A stretch of DNA of 64,000 nucleotides from assembly GCF_001613125.1 (NCBI RefSeq), contig NZ_BDBT01000023.1, positions 1 through 64,000 of the forward strand. The letters run 5' to 3'. Below are positions 26,382-35,000 of this stretch, piece after piece. The notes beneath the pieces were generated by a model, which saw only the letters and a program-made list of their open reading frames with translations, had not been told where the DNA came from and ran no database searches. Each line of letters begins with the position of its first letter. Position 1 is the stretch's first letter. Both the position numbers and the translations under genes were made by a program. Origin of the DNA: Nocardia shimofusensis NBRC 100134 (GTDB lineage Bacteria; Actinomycetota; Actinomycetes; Mycobacteriales; Mycobacteriaceae).

Positions 26382-27777
26382 GGTTGTTCTCCTGGAGTGT
26401 GCGCGGCAGCAGGTCTTCGGCGGGCACCGGGATGAGGCGGACGCGGTCGATGCGCCTGCCGTCCATCCGTTCCACCCGGGCGATCCAGCCGCCGTGGCCC
26501 GATTCCTCGTCGGCCGGTCGATGATGCGCGGCGCCCGCGTTCGGCAGCACGACTTGGTCGTCGACCTCGGGCATGCGGCCGAGCATGGTCAGCACCAGCC
26601 CGCCGAGCGTCTCGTACTCGCCTTCGGGCGCCTCGTAGCCGGTGGCCCGGCCGATCTCGTCGATGCGCAGCAGGCCCGAGCAGTCCCAGCCGTCGGAGGT
26701 GCGGCGCACGTCGAGTTCCTCCTCGTCGTGCTCGTCGCGCACGTCGCCAAGGATCTCCTCGATCAGATCCTCCATCGAGACCAGGCCCGCGGTGCCGCCG
26801 TACTCGTCGACGACCAGCGCCACCTGCATACCGTGCGCGCGCACCCGCTCGAGCAGTTCGTCACCGTCGAGACTGGCGGGCACGGCGGGCACCGGCGTGG
26901 CCAGCTGGTGCAGCGGAATGGTTCGCCGCCGGCTCGCCGGATGGGTGAACGCCTGCTTGACGTGCACGACGCCGAGGGTGTTGTCCAGGTCGCCGTCGAT
27001 CACCGGGAAGCGGGAGTAGCCGGTGCGTTCGGCCGCGGCGATCAGATCCGCGATGGTGTCGTCCTTGTCGAGCGACTCCACCTTCACCCGGGGGGTCATC
27101 AGTTCCTCGGCGATGCGCTCGCCGAACCGCAGCGAGCGGTCCACGACCAGGGCGGTGCGCTGGTCGAGCGATCCGCGCTGGGCGGAGGTGCGCACCAGCG
27201 AACCCAGCTCCTGCGGGGAACGCGCCGAGCGCAGCTCTTCGGCGGGTTCGACGCCGAGCCTGCGCACCACCCAGTTGGCGGTGTTGTTGAGGAAGTGGAT
27301 CATCGGCTTGAACACCACCGAGAAGCCGACCATCGGAGCCGCCGTCGCGCGGGCGGTGGCCATCGGCTTGGCGATCGCGATGTTCTTGGGCACCAGCTCG
27401 CCGTAGATCATCGACAGCGAGGTGGCGATGATCAGCGCCAGGGCCAGGGACAGACCGCTCGCGGCGCCCTCGGGCAGGCCGATCGTGGTGAGCAGCGGAC
27501 CCAGCAGCCGCGCGATCACCGGTTCGGCGATGTAGCCGGTGATCAGGGTGGTGATGGTGATACCGAGCTGCGCGCCGGAGAGCTGGAACGACAGGGTGCG
27601 ATGGGCCTGGCGGACCATCCGCGAGCGCACGTCACCCGAGCGGGCGGCGGCTTCGACGGTGCTGCGTTCCAGGGCGGTCAGGGAGAATTCCGCGGCGACG
27701 AACAAGGCCGTGCCCGCGGTCAGGGCGATGAAGCCGAGAATGCTGAGGATCGTCAGGACGGTGGCCAAGGTCAGCAC
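26374..27777 (-). CDS. CNNM/CBS/CorC-domain membrane protein (Rv1842c-like)
   Basis: A 467-residue protein with a CNNM transmembrane domain (residues 1-200; ITTLITGYIAEPV, GELVPKNIAI), two CBS domains (about 220-335, including DEYGGTAGLVSMEDLIEEI) and a C-terminal CorC_HlyC domain (about 365-450). Probable cation efflux or membrane-stability factor. The GTG start at 27777 has no good ribosome site of its own; a possible 33-codon frame with AAAGGGA upstream ends across it, which could supply translational coupling. Confidence 0.88.
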   Translation of the reverse strand: MLTLATVLTILSILGFIALTAGTALFVAAEFSLTALERSTVEAAARSGDVRSRMVRQAHRTLSFQLSGAQLGITITTLITGYIAEPVIARLLGPLLTTIGLPEGAASGLSLALALIIATSLSMIYGELVPKNIAIAKPMATARATAAPMVGFSVVFKPMIHFLNNTANWVVRRLGVEPAEELRSARSPQELGSLVRTSAQRGSLDQRTALVVDRSLRFGERIAEELMTPRVKVESLDKDDTIADLIAAAERTGYSRFPVIDGDLDNTLGVVHVKQAFTHPASRRRTIPLHQLATPVPAVPASLDGDELLERVRAHGMQVALVVDEYGGTAGLVSMEDLIEEILGDVRDEHDEEELDVRRTSDGWDCSGLLRIDEIGRATGYEAPEGEYETLGGLVLTMLGRMPEVDDQVVLPNAGAAHHRPADEESGHGGWIARVERMDGRRIDRVRLIPVPAEDLLPRTLQENNHG

Positions 27778-27872
27778 CGTCCAGGGGGAGCGTTATCGGG
27801 GAGTGCGCCGGGTTTGTCACCCGGCTCGGTAGAGGAGCCCTCCTGAGTGGCGCCCTCGGACGCGGGTGGCAA
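27771..27872 (-). CDS. possible 33-codon leader ORF overlapping the CNNM start
   Basis: TTG at 27872 preceded by AAAGGGA with 6-nt spacing opens a frame encoding MPPASEGATQEGSSTEPG and ending PDNAPPGRC. Its TGA lies inside GTGCTGA, which includes the GTG start of the CNNM gene. The composition is hydrophilic and disordered. It may serve only to bring ribosomes to the GTG. Two small perfect hairpins sit in the same leader (27807-27825 and 27917-27933). I saw no match to a known riboswitch. Confidence 0.35.
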   Translation of the reverse strand: MPPASEGATQEGSSTEPGDKPGALPDNAPPGRC

Positions 27873-27997
27873 CGTGTTCCCTTTCGACGTGGCAGCGCTG
27901 TGCCGTGGTACGTGAGGCCGGGGAGACCCCGGCAACCATCATGTTACCGGGCTGTCCCTGCAGCGCCGCACCGTAGCGTCGGCGGGTTCGGGCAGGC

Positions 27998-29434
27998 TCA
28001 CCACCCGCCGGGCAGCGGCCGTCCTTCCGCGAAACCCGCCGCCGACTGCACGCCGAGCACCGCACGCTCGTGAAACTCCGGCAGGGTTCGGGCGCCCGCG
28101 TAGGTGCACGCGCTGCGTACACCGGAGCAGATGTGGTCGATGAGATCTTCGACACCGGGGCGCTCGGGGTCCAGCCGCATCCGCGAACGGGAGATGCCCT
28201 CCTCGAACAGCGCCTTGCGGGCCCGATCGAAGCCGCTGTCGGTGGCGGTGCGGGCGGCCACGGCCCGCTTGGAGGCCATGCCGAAGCTCTCCTTGTAGGC
28301 GTTGCCGTCGCGGTCCACCCGGAGGTCGCCGGGGGATTCGTAGGTGCCGGCGAACCAGGAACCGATCATCACGTTGGAAGCTCCGGCGGCGAGCGCGAGT
28401 GCGACGTCACGGGGATGGCGGACACCACCGTCGGCCCACACATGCACGCCGAGTTCCTTTGCGGCGGCGGCGCATTCGGCCACCGCGGAGAACTGGGGCC
28501 GGCCGACGCCGGTCATCATCCTGGTGGTGCACATGGCGCCGGGGCCGACACCGACCTTGATGATGTCCGCACCCGCCTCGGCCAGATCGCGGGTGCCCTC
28601 GGCGGAGACGACATTGCCCGCGACCAGCGGCACGCCGAGGCCGAGCCCGGCGACAGCCGCCAGCGATTCGAGCATCTTCGCCTGGTGACCGTGCGCGGTG
28701 TCGATGACCAGCAGGTCGGCGCCGGAGTCGACCAGGGATTTCGCCTTGGCCGCCACATCGCCGTTGATGCCGACCGCCGCCGCGACGCGCAACGCGCCGT
28801 CGGCGTCGACGGCAGGCTGGTAGATACCGTCGCGGATGGCGCCGGTGCGGGTCATCACCCCGGCCAGTGAGCCGTCGTCGTGGGTGAGCACGGCCAGGTG
28901 CGCGTGCTGGGACTCGAGCAGATCGAACAGTTCTCGCGGGGAAGTACTGGCCGGAGCCCGCACGAAGTCGCCGTTGGCGATCTCGCCGATCCTGGCGAAC
29001 CGGTCGACGTCGGCGCAGGCCGCCTCGGTCACCACACCCACCGGCTTGCCCGCTTCGATCACCACGATCGCGCCGTGCGCGCGCTTGTGCATCAGCGCCA
29101 CCGCCTCGGAGACCGAGTGGTCCGGCTCGAGCGCCACCGGGGTATCGGCGGTGAGCGAGCGGCTCTTGACGAAGGCGATGGTGTCGGCGGCCGCGCCGAG
29201 CGGGAGATCCTGCGGCAGCACGACGATGCCGCCGCGCCGGGCGACGGTCTCGGCCATGCGCCTGCCCGCCACGGCGGTCATGTTCGCCACGACGATCGGG
29301 ATGGTGGTGCCCGACCCGTCGACGGTCGACAGATCCACGTCGAACCGTGACGCCACATCCGTCCGGTTCGGGACGAGGAAGAGGTCGTCGTAGGTCAGGT
29401 CGTAGGGCGGCTGGTGTCCGGGGAGGAACTGCAC
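27998..29434 (-). CDS. guaB1: GuaB1, IMPDH-family GMP reductase with CBS domain
   Basis: A 478-residue protein almost colinear with mycobacterial GuaB1 (Rv1843c, 479 residues). The IMPDH TIM barrel is interrupted by a CBS pair (about 95-215), and the catalytic loop carries the cysteine in GVGPGAMCTTRMMTGVG. The DTAHGH and ADGGVRHPRDVALALAAGA segments are intact. The mycobacterial protein has been reported to be a GMP reductase that converts GMP to IMP, rather than a true IMP dehydrogenase. GTG start at 29434 gives the expected length; the open frame continues upstream without family similarity. Confidence 0.93.
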   Translation of the reverse strand: MQFLPGHQPPYDLTYDDLFLVPNRTDVASRFDVDLSTVDGSGTTIPIVVANMTAVAGRRMAETVARRGGIVVLPQDLPLGAAADTIAFVKSRSLTADTPVALEPDHSVSEAVALMHKRAHGAIVVIEAGKPVGVVTEAACADVDRFARIGEIANGDFVRAPASTSPRELFDLLESQHAHLAVLTHDDGSLAGVMTRTGAIRDGIYQPAVDADGALRVAAAVGINGDVAAKAKSLVDSGADLLVIDTAHGHQAKMLESLAAVAGLGLGVPLVAGNVVSAEGTRDLAEAGADIIKVGVGPGAMCTTRMMTGVGRPQFSAVAECAAAAKELGVHVWADGGVRHPRDVALALAAGASNVMIGSWFAGTYESPGDLRVDRDGNAYKESFGMASKRAVAARTATDSGFDRARKALFEEGISRSRMRLDPERPGVEDLIDHICSGVRSACTYAGARTLPEFHERAVLGVQSAAGFAEGRPLPGGW

Positions 29435-29520
29435 TCGACCGATAGTAACGACGAGCGGGCGGGCGCGCCGTGTTCCTCGAGGAGTGCGCGCACAGCGGGA
29501 GAAGATGGGGCGGGACGGCC

Positions 29521-30381
29521 TCATTCGGCGGCTTCGGCGCGCGCCAGGGCGACCGCGGCGGCGCACAGGACGATCACCGTCAGCGGCACCACGACCAGCG
29601 CGAGGCCGTCGGTGCGCAGGCTCTCGTCGAGCACGGTGAGACCGAGGAACGCGGCCGCCAGCGGTTCGGCCACGGTGGCCGCAGGCAGCGCGGCGGTGAG
29701 GCTGCCCGCTTGGAAAGCGCGTTGTTGCAGGTAGACACCGGCGAGGCCGGCGGCGATCAGTGCCCAGGTCTGCCAGCTGCTCACGACCGCGTCGAGGCCG
29801 TGGGCGAACCGGCCCGCCACGAAATCGGTCAGGGCGGCGGTCACACCGAACAGCGCGCCGCCTGCCGCGCCGAACAGCAGTGCGGCGCGGGCGCCCGTGC
29901 CGTCGGAAGTCCGGCGCGCGGCGCTCGCGAGGAGCACCGCCACCAGGATGCCGCCGAGCAGGACGGCCAGGGGCGCCAGCCAATCGCGCAGCGGCGCAGA
30001 CGGATTGCCCGCGGTGGGCGCGCCGACGAGCAGGAAGGCGGCCAGCGCGACGATGAGCAGAACGGCCCAGCACCAGGTGCGGGCCGCTACGCGCCGCCCG
30101 TCGATGCGGGCCGAGAGCGGGAGCGCGAACACCAGTGCGGTCACCAACAGCGGTTGCACGATCAGCACCGGACCGAGCGCGAGCGCGGCCACCTGCAATC
30201 CGTAGCCGCCCGCGTCCGCGCCGATTCCGGCCAGCCACCGCGGATTACGCACCAGGGAGCCGACGAGCGGCTCGTCGTCGGCGATCGCGGCCGCGGCCCG
30301 TTGCTGGGCCACCGCCGCCACCGCGAACATCGCGGCCGCGGCGAGGGCCGCGACGATCGACCAGACCGGATGATCGCTCAC
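29521..30381 (-). CDS. DMT-superfamily (EamA-like) membrane transporter
   Basis: A 286-residue polytopic protein with about nine hydrophobic helices and two similar halves typical of DMT/NIPA-like permeases; the first half starts WSIVAALAAAAMFAVAAVAQQRAA and the second includes YLQQRAFQAGSLTAALPAATVAEPLAA. Substrate unknown. GTG start at 30381 is 17 nt after the stop of the FAD/Rieske gene, so it is probably its operon partner. The start is chosen where the first transmembrane helix begins. Confidence 0.8.
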   Translation of the reverse strand: MSDHPVWSIVAALAAAAMFAVAAVAQQRAAAAIADDEPLVGSLVRNPRWLAGIGADAGGYGLQVAALALGPVLIVQPLLVTALVFALPLSARIDGRRVAARTWCWAVLLIVALAAFLLVGAPTAGNPSAPLRDWLAPLAVLLGGILVAVLLASAARRTSDGTGARAALLFGAAGGALFGVTAALTDFVAGRFAHGLDAVVSSWQTWALIAAGLAGVYLQQRAFQAGSLTAALPAATVAEPLAAAFLGLTVLDESLRTDGLALVVVPLTVIVLCAAAVALARAEAAE

Positions 30382-30397
30382 CGCGCGATCCGGCGCA

Positions 30398-31882
30398 CTA
30401 CGGCATGAGCGATCGGGTGGCGGGCCCCTCGAGGACGCTGCCGTCCGCGGCGAATCGGGACCCGTGCAACGGGCAATCCCAGGACTTCTCCGCCGAATTC
30501 CATCGAACGACGCCGTACAGGTGCGGGCAGACCGCAGACACCGAAGTAGTGACCCCGTCCACCGTCGCGGTGGCGACCGGCCGCAGCCCCTGCCTGCGCA
30601 CCCGTCCGCACCCTTCGGCGGGCCGGTCATCGGGTTCGTCACCGCGCATGCCGCTCAGCCACCCCGCGGTGAGGTATTGCAGCACAGCGGTATTGGCCGA
30701 GGCAGTCGAGGTGATCGCGTGCAGGGCGGGCGGTCGCCATGTCGTGAAGACGGGCGCCCAGGCAGGCGTCGCGCCGGTGATGTGCCCGGCCAGTGCCAGC
30801 GCGGCGGCCACGCCGTTGGTCAGCCCCCACTTGGCGTAGCCGGTCGCGATCAGGATGCGATCGCTCCCGGGTAACAGCGGTCCGGCATAGGGCAGTTCGC
30901 CGACCGGTGTGTAATCCTGCGCGGACCAGTGCGCGATCGGTTCGGCGGTGGGCAGCACGCGCTGTGTCCAATCGACCAGGTCCTCGACCAGTTCGGTCGT
31001 GTTCTCGGCGCGCCCCACCTCGTGACCGTTGCCGCCGACGAGAAGCAGTTCCCCGTCCTCGGCCGGGACCGTGCGCAGCGACCGGGTCGGCGAGTCCGCG
31101 CTGATGAACATCTCGCCCGGTATCGGTTCGCCGACACGGAACGCGCTGAGATAGGAGCGCTGGGCGGTCAGGCGCGCGAAGAAGCCGCCGCGATCGAGGA
31201 TGGGGGCGCCGGTCGCCAGGATCACCGTTCCGGCGCGCAGGTCGGCCTGATCGGTGCGGACGAGGTGGTCGCCCCGAGGTTCCCACCCCACGCCTTGCAC
31301 TCGGGTCGACTCGTAGATCGGGATCGACCGAGCATCCAGGTCGGCGGCCAATGCGAGCAGAACGGCCATCGGGTCCAGCTGGGCCTGGTCCGGCAGGCGC
31401 ACCCCGCCGAAGGACGGGAACGGCGTGTCGAGTTCGTGGACGTATTCCGTCGGCAGACCGGCCGCGCGGGTGATCTCGTGCTCGGCGCGGATGTCGTCGC
31501 CGGCGGCCGCGGTCTGCGCGTAGGTGATCGCGGCCCGGTGTTGCACGTCGACCGCGTGCGACGCGCAGTAGTCGAGCAGCCAGCGCTGGCCGGCCCGATT
31601 GGCGTCCAGGTAGGTGCGCAGCGCGTCGAGGGAGCAGTGTTCGGCGATCCGGCCGGCCCGGGTGCTCTGCAGCAGACTCACCTTGCCGGTGCTGAGGCCG
31701 GTGGTGCCGACCCCGATCCGCCTGCCTTCCACGACGACCACGTCTCTGCCTGCCTCGGCGAGCAGCAGTGCCGTGACGAGACCGGTCAGGCCCGCGCCGA
31801 CCACGACGACATCGTGCCGCTGCCCTGGCGGCAGCGGCGGGCGCGTCACGGTGTCATCGGCTGTCGACCAGATGGATGTCAT
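30398..31882 (-). CDS. FAD-dependent oxidoreductase with C-terminal Rieske domain
   Basis: A 494-residue fusion. Residues 20-380 form a DadA-like amino-acid-oxidase-fold flavoprotein with FAD motif VVVGAGLTGLVTALLLAEAG and a C-terminal TGYAKWGLTNGVAAAL segment. Residues about 400-490 form a Rieske [2Fe-2S] domain with CPH and CPLHG ligands (CxH...CxxH). This architecture is known as a YhfW-like oxidoreductase whose substrate is not established. Start ATG 31882. It is divergent from the P-type ATPase gene across 145 nt. Confidence 0.88.
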   Translation of the reverse strand: MTSIWSTADDTVTRPPLPPGQRHDVVVVGAGLTGLVTALLLAEAGRDVVVVEGRRIGVGTTGLSTGKVSLLQSTRAGRIAEHCSLDALRTYLDANRAGQRWLLDYCASHAVDVQHRAAITYAQTAAAGDDIRAEHEITRAAGLPTEYVHELDTPFPSFGGVRLPDQAQLDPMAVLLALAADLDARSIPIYESTRVQGVGWEPRGDHLVRTDQADLRAGTVILATGAPILDRGGFFARLTAQRSYLSAFRVGEPIPGEMFISADSPTRSLRTVPAEDGELLLVGGNGHEVGRAENTTELVEDLVDWTQRVLPTAEPIAHWSAQDYTPVGELPYAGPLLPGSDRILIATGYAKWGLTNGVAAALALAGHITGATPAWAPVFTTWRPPALHAITSTASANTAVLQYLTAGWLSGMRGDEPDDRPAEGCGRVRRQGLRPVATATVDGVTTSVSAVCPHLYGVVRWNSAEKSWDCPLHGSRFAADGSVLEGPATRSLMP

Positions 31883-32027
31883 GCGGGGCCCATCCCTTTC
31901 GCTGTCATCGGATTCCTCGGGTAGGTGGCACAGCGCAAGCTCCGGTCGCCTACCCGCAGGTCGCGGACCGAAACACCTGATCCCGGTGAACCCGTTTTGC
32001 CCTCGACGGCCGGGGTAGGCGCCCATC

Positions 32028-35000
32028 ATGGCTTTCACATTGCGCGATGCGGTCTCGTCCTGGTGGTTCGAGGCACCGCGCACAGTCGTGACAGATCTGG
32101 CCCGCGCCGGCGTGCGAATCGCCGCGCAGGCGACGGTGACCGCGGTAGACGCACCGATACGGGTGGTGGAGGCGGGTGCCAGGGCGGGGGCCTCGGTCGT
32201 GGAGTTCGGTCGCGGTGTGGGGTTGGGTCACGAATTCGGCGCCCTGCTCGATCCGCATGCGCGCCGCTCGCAGCGCCGGGTGGCGCTGCACAGGGACCGG
32301 GCGACGGTCGAGGTACGGGGGCTGGCGAGCGACAAGGGCGAGGCGGTCGTGCGCGCGCTGGCCGAGCATCTGTCCCGGCGGGACGCGGTGCGGTGGTGGC
32401 GGGTGAACGCGGTCACCGGTCATGTCGTCGTGGCACTCGCCGAAGGTGCGGAGGATGTGCCCGAGCTGCTGTCGGCCATCGAATCGGTGGAGGCCGACGC
32501 CGAGGTCGACGATCTGGACTGGAACCGCACCGTCGAGCACCCCGACGACCGGGAACCGGTGCTGTCGGCCGGAATCCAGGTCGCGGGCGACGTGTGCGCG
32601 ATGGCTGTCTCGGGGGCAGGCGCGCTGCTGCCGCTGCGCGGCCCCGCACGCGCGCTGCGCGCGGCGGCGGCGTTCACCGATACCCAGCCGCGCGTGCGCA
32701 GGCGGCTGGAACAACGGCTGGGACGTCCCCGGACCGATCTGCTGCTCACCACGACCAGCGCCCTGGGAAACGCCCTCGGCGACCGGGCGGCGCGCGGGGT
32801 CGCCGACCTGATGGTCGACACGGTGCAACGAAGTCTGGTGTTCACCGAGGCGCTGGCGCGCTATGCCCGGTGGCAGCAATGGGAAGCCGAGATGGGCAGC
32901 CGCCCACCCGCGGTGCCCGTCGCGCTCGCGTCACGCGCCAGGCCGGCGGACGCGCCCCTCGGTCCGGTGGAGCGCGTCGCGGACGAAGTCGCGGCGGGCT
33001 CGATGGCCGGGGCGCTGGCCACGATTCTGGGCGGGCGCGGTGTCCTCGGTACCACGGGCGCGCTGGAACTCGGCGCTCCCAAGGCGGCGCGTGCCTGCCG
33101 CGAGGCGTACGGCTCCACCGTGTCGGTGATGATGTCGCGAGCGGGCGCGCTGACCCTGCATCCGGGGATCTGGCGGCGCCTGGATCGGCTGTCCGCCCTG
33201 GTCGTCGACGGAGAGACATTGCTGACCTCTCGACGGTTGGTGCTCGCCGCGGAACCTGCCGACACGGCACCCGCGGGCGAGCGGTGGACGCGCACGAAGG
33301 TGTGGAGCGCCGCCCAACGACTGCTGTGGCACAGCGACACACAGGACGACGCCGCCCTGATGCTGGTCCATGTCGGGACCGGGCACCCCGATCGGGGACT
33401 GACCTCGCGTCCGGTGTGGCGAGAACTGCGCGAGGCCGGAGAGCCGGTCGGAAAAGTGCTCATCGGACGAGAACTCGACGAGCGGGCGCATCTGCTGCTG
33501 CAACAGGCGCGCGCCGCCGGGCTGCGGGTGGTGCTCACCGGACGCGCCGACACAGCCGATCTGCGTTCACTGTCCGATCAGTTCGTCGATCGCTCGCGGT
33601 CGATGAGCAAGATCGTGCGCGAGCTGCAACGAGACGGGCACATGGTCGCGGTTCTGAGCCCGCGCGCTCACAAGGCCATGGCCGCTGCCGATGTCGCGAT
33701 CGGGCTGGCGCGCCGCGACCACGGAACATGGCAGATCCCGTGGGCCGCCGACGTGGTCTGCCGGGACATGACCCAGGTGCATCGAGTGCTCGCCGCGGTC
33801 GCCCCGGCCCGCCGGATGAGCGAACGCGGCCGTTCGCTGGCCCTGTCCGCGGCGGCGCTGGGCGGACTGCTGCTGGCCGTGGCGCCCGAGCGGGAGAACA
33901 GCACGGTGCCGATGACCGCGGCGCATTCCACGGCGCTGATCACCGGCGCTTTCACCGGGTGGCGCGCGGTGCGCGCCGAACCGGAGATCACGCTCGCACC
34001 GTCGCTGCCCTGGCACTCGCTCGAACCCGACGAGGTACTGGCTCGGTTGCCGGAGCCGGTGCCGGTACCCGAGCGGAGCACCGGGGGCGCGCGGAGCCTT
34101 CCGGTGCTGTCGTCGTCGGCGTCGTTCGCGCGGCATCTGCGCGGCGAACTGGCCGATCCGTTGACGCCGATCCTCGGGGTGGGTGCGATCGCGACCGCGA
34201 TTCTCGGCTCCTTGTCGGACGCCATGCTGCTGTCGTCGGTCCTGGCCGTCAACGCGGTCGTCTCCGCGCGGCAGCGTCAGCGCGCCGAGCGGGCGCTGCA
34301 CCGGCTGCTGGAAACCGAGCGTCTCACCGGCCGGCTGGTGGAACGCGGCGGTGAGAACGCCGCGGTGGCTTACTCGGCGCCCGCGCAGGACGGCGAGGTG
34401 CCCGCGGCGTTGCTGACGATCGGGGACGTCATCGTCGTGCGGCCGGGTGAGGTGGTCCCGGCGGATGCCCGGCTGCTCCGGGCGGACGACCTCGAGATGG
34501 ACGAATCCGGACTGACCGGTGAGTCGGTGACCGTCGAGAAGCACGTGGCCGCGGCGCCCGGCGCGGCGGTGGCCGATCGGACATGCATGCTCTTCGAAGG
34601 CACCACGGTGGTCAACGGGACCGGACGCGCGGTCGTCGTCGCCGTCGGCGCGGAAACCCAGGCCGGGCGCGCCGCGTCCGGCGCCGTGCCGCCCGAAAAG
34701 GGCGGTGTGCAGGCGCAATTGCGGCAGTTGACCGATCGGGCGTTGCCGCTGACGCTCACCGGCGGCAGTGTGGTCACGATCCTCGGCGTGCTGCGTGGCA
34801 GGGTTTTGCGCACCGCGATCGCCGACGGTGTGGCGGTGGCGGTCGCCGCGGTGCCCGAAGGGCTGCCGTTGGTGGCGACCGTCGCCCAGTTGGCCGCGGC
34901 CCGCCGGCTGTCGCGCTACGGGGTGCTGGTCCGGGCCAGTCGCACCGTGGAGGCCCTCGGACGAGTCGACACCCTGTGTTTCGACAAGACCGGCACGCTG

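Noticed and set aside
27778..27997. M-box or yybP-ykoY riboswitch before the CNNM genes
   Set aside because: Small hairpins are present, but I could not find the conserved core sequences of either class.
29435..30238. Upstream extension of the guaB1 frame by 268 codons
   Set aside because: GuaB1 orthologues begin at the chosen GTG; the extension is antisense-like sequence over the DMT gene.
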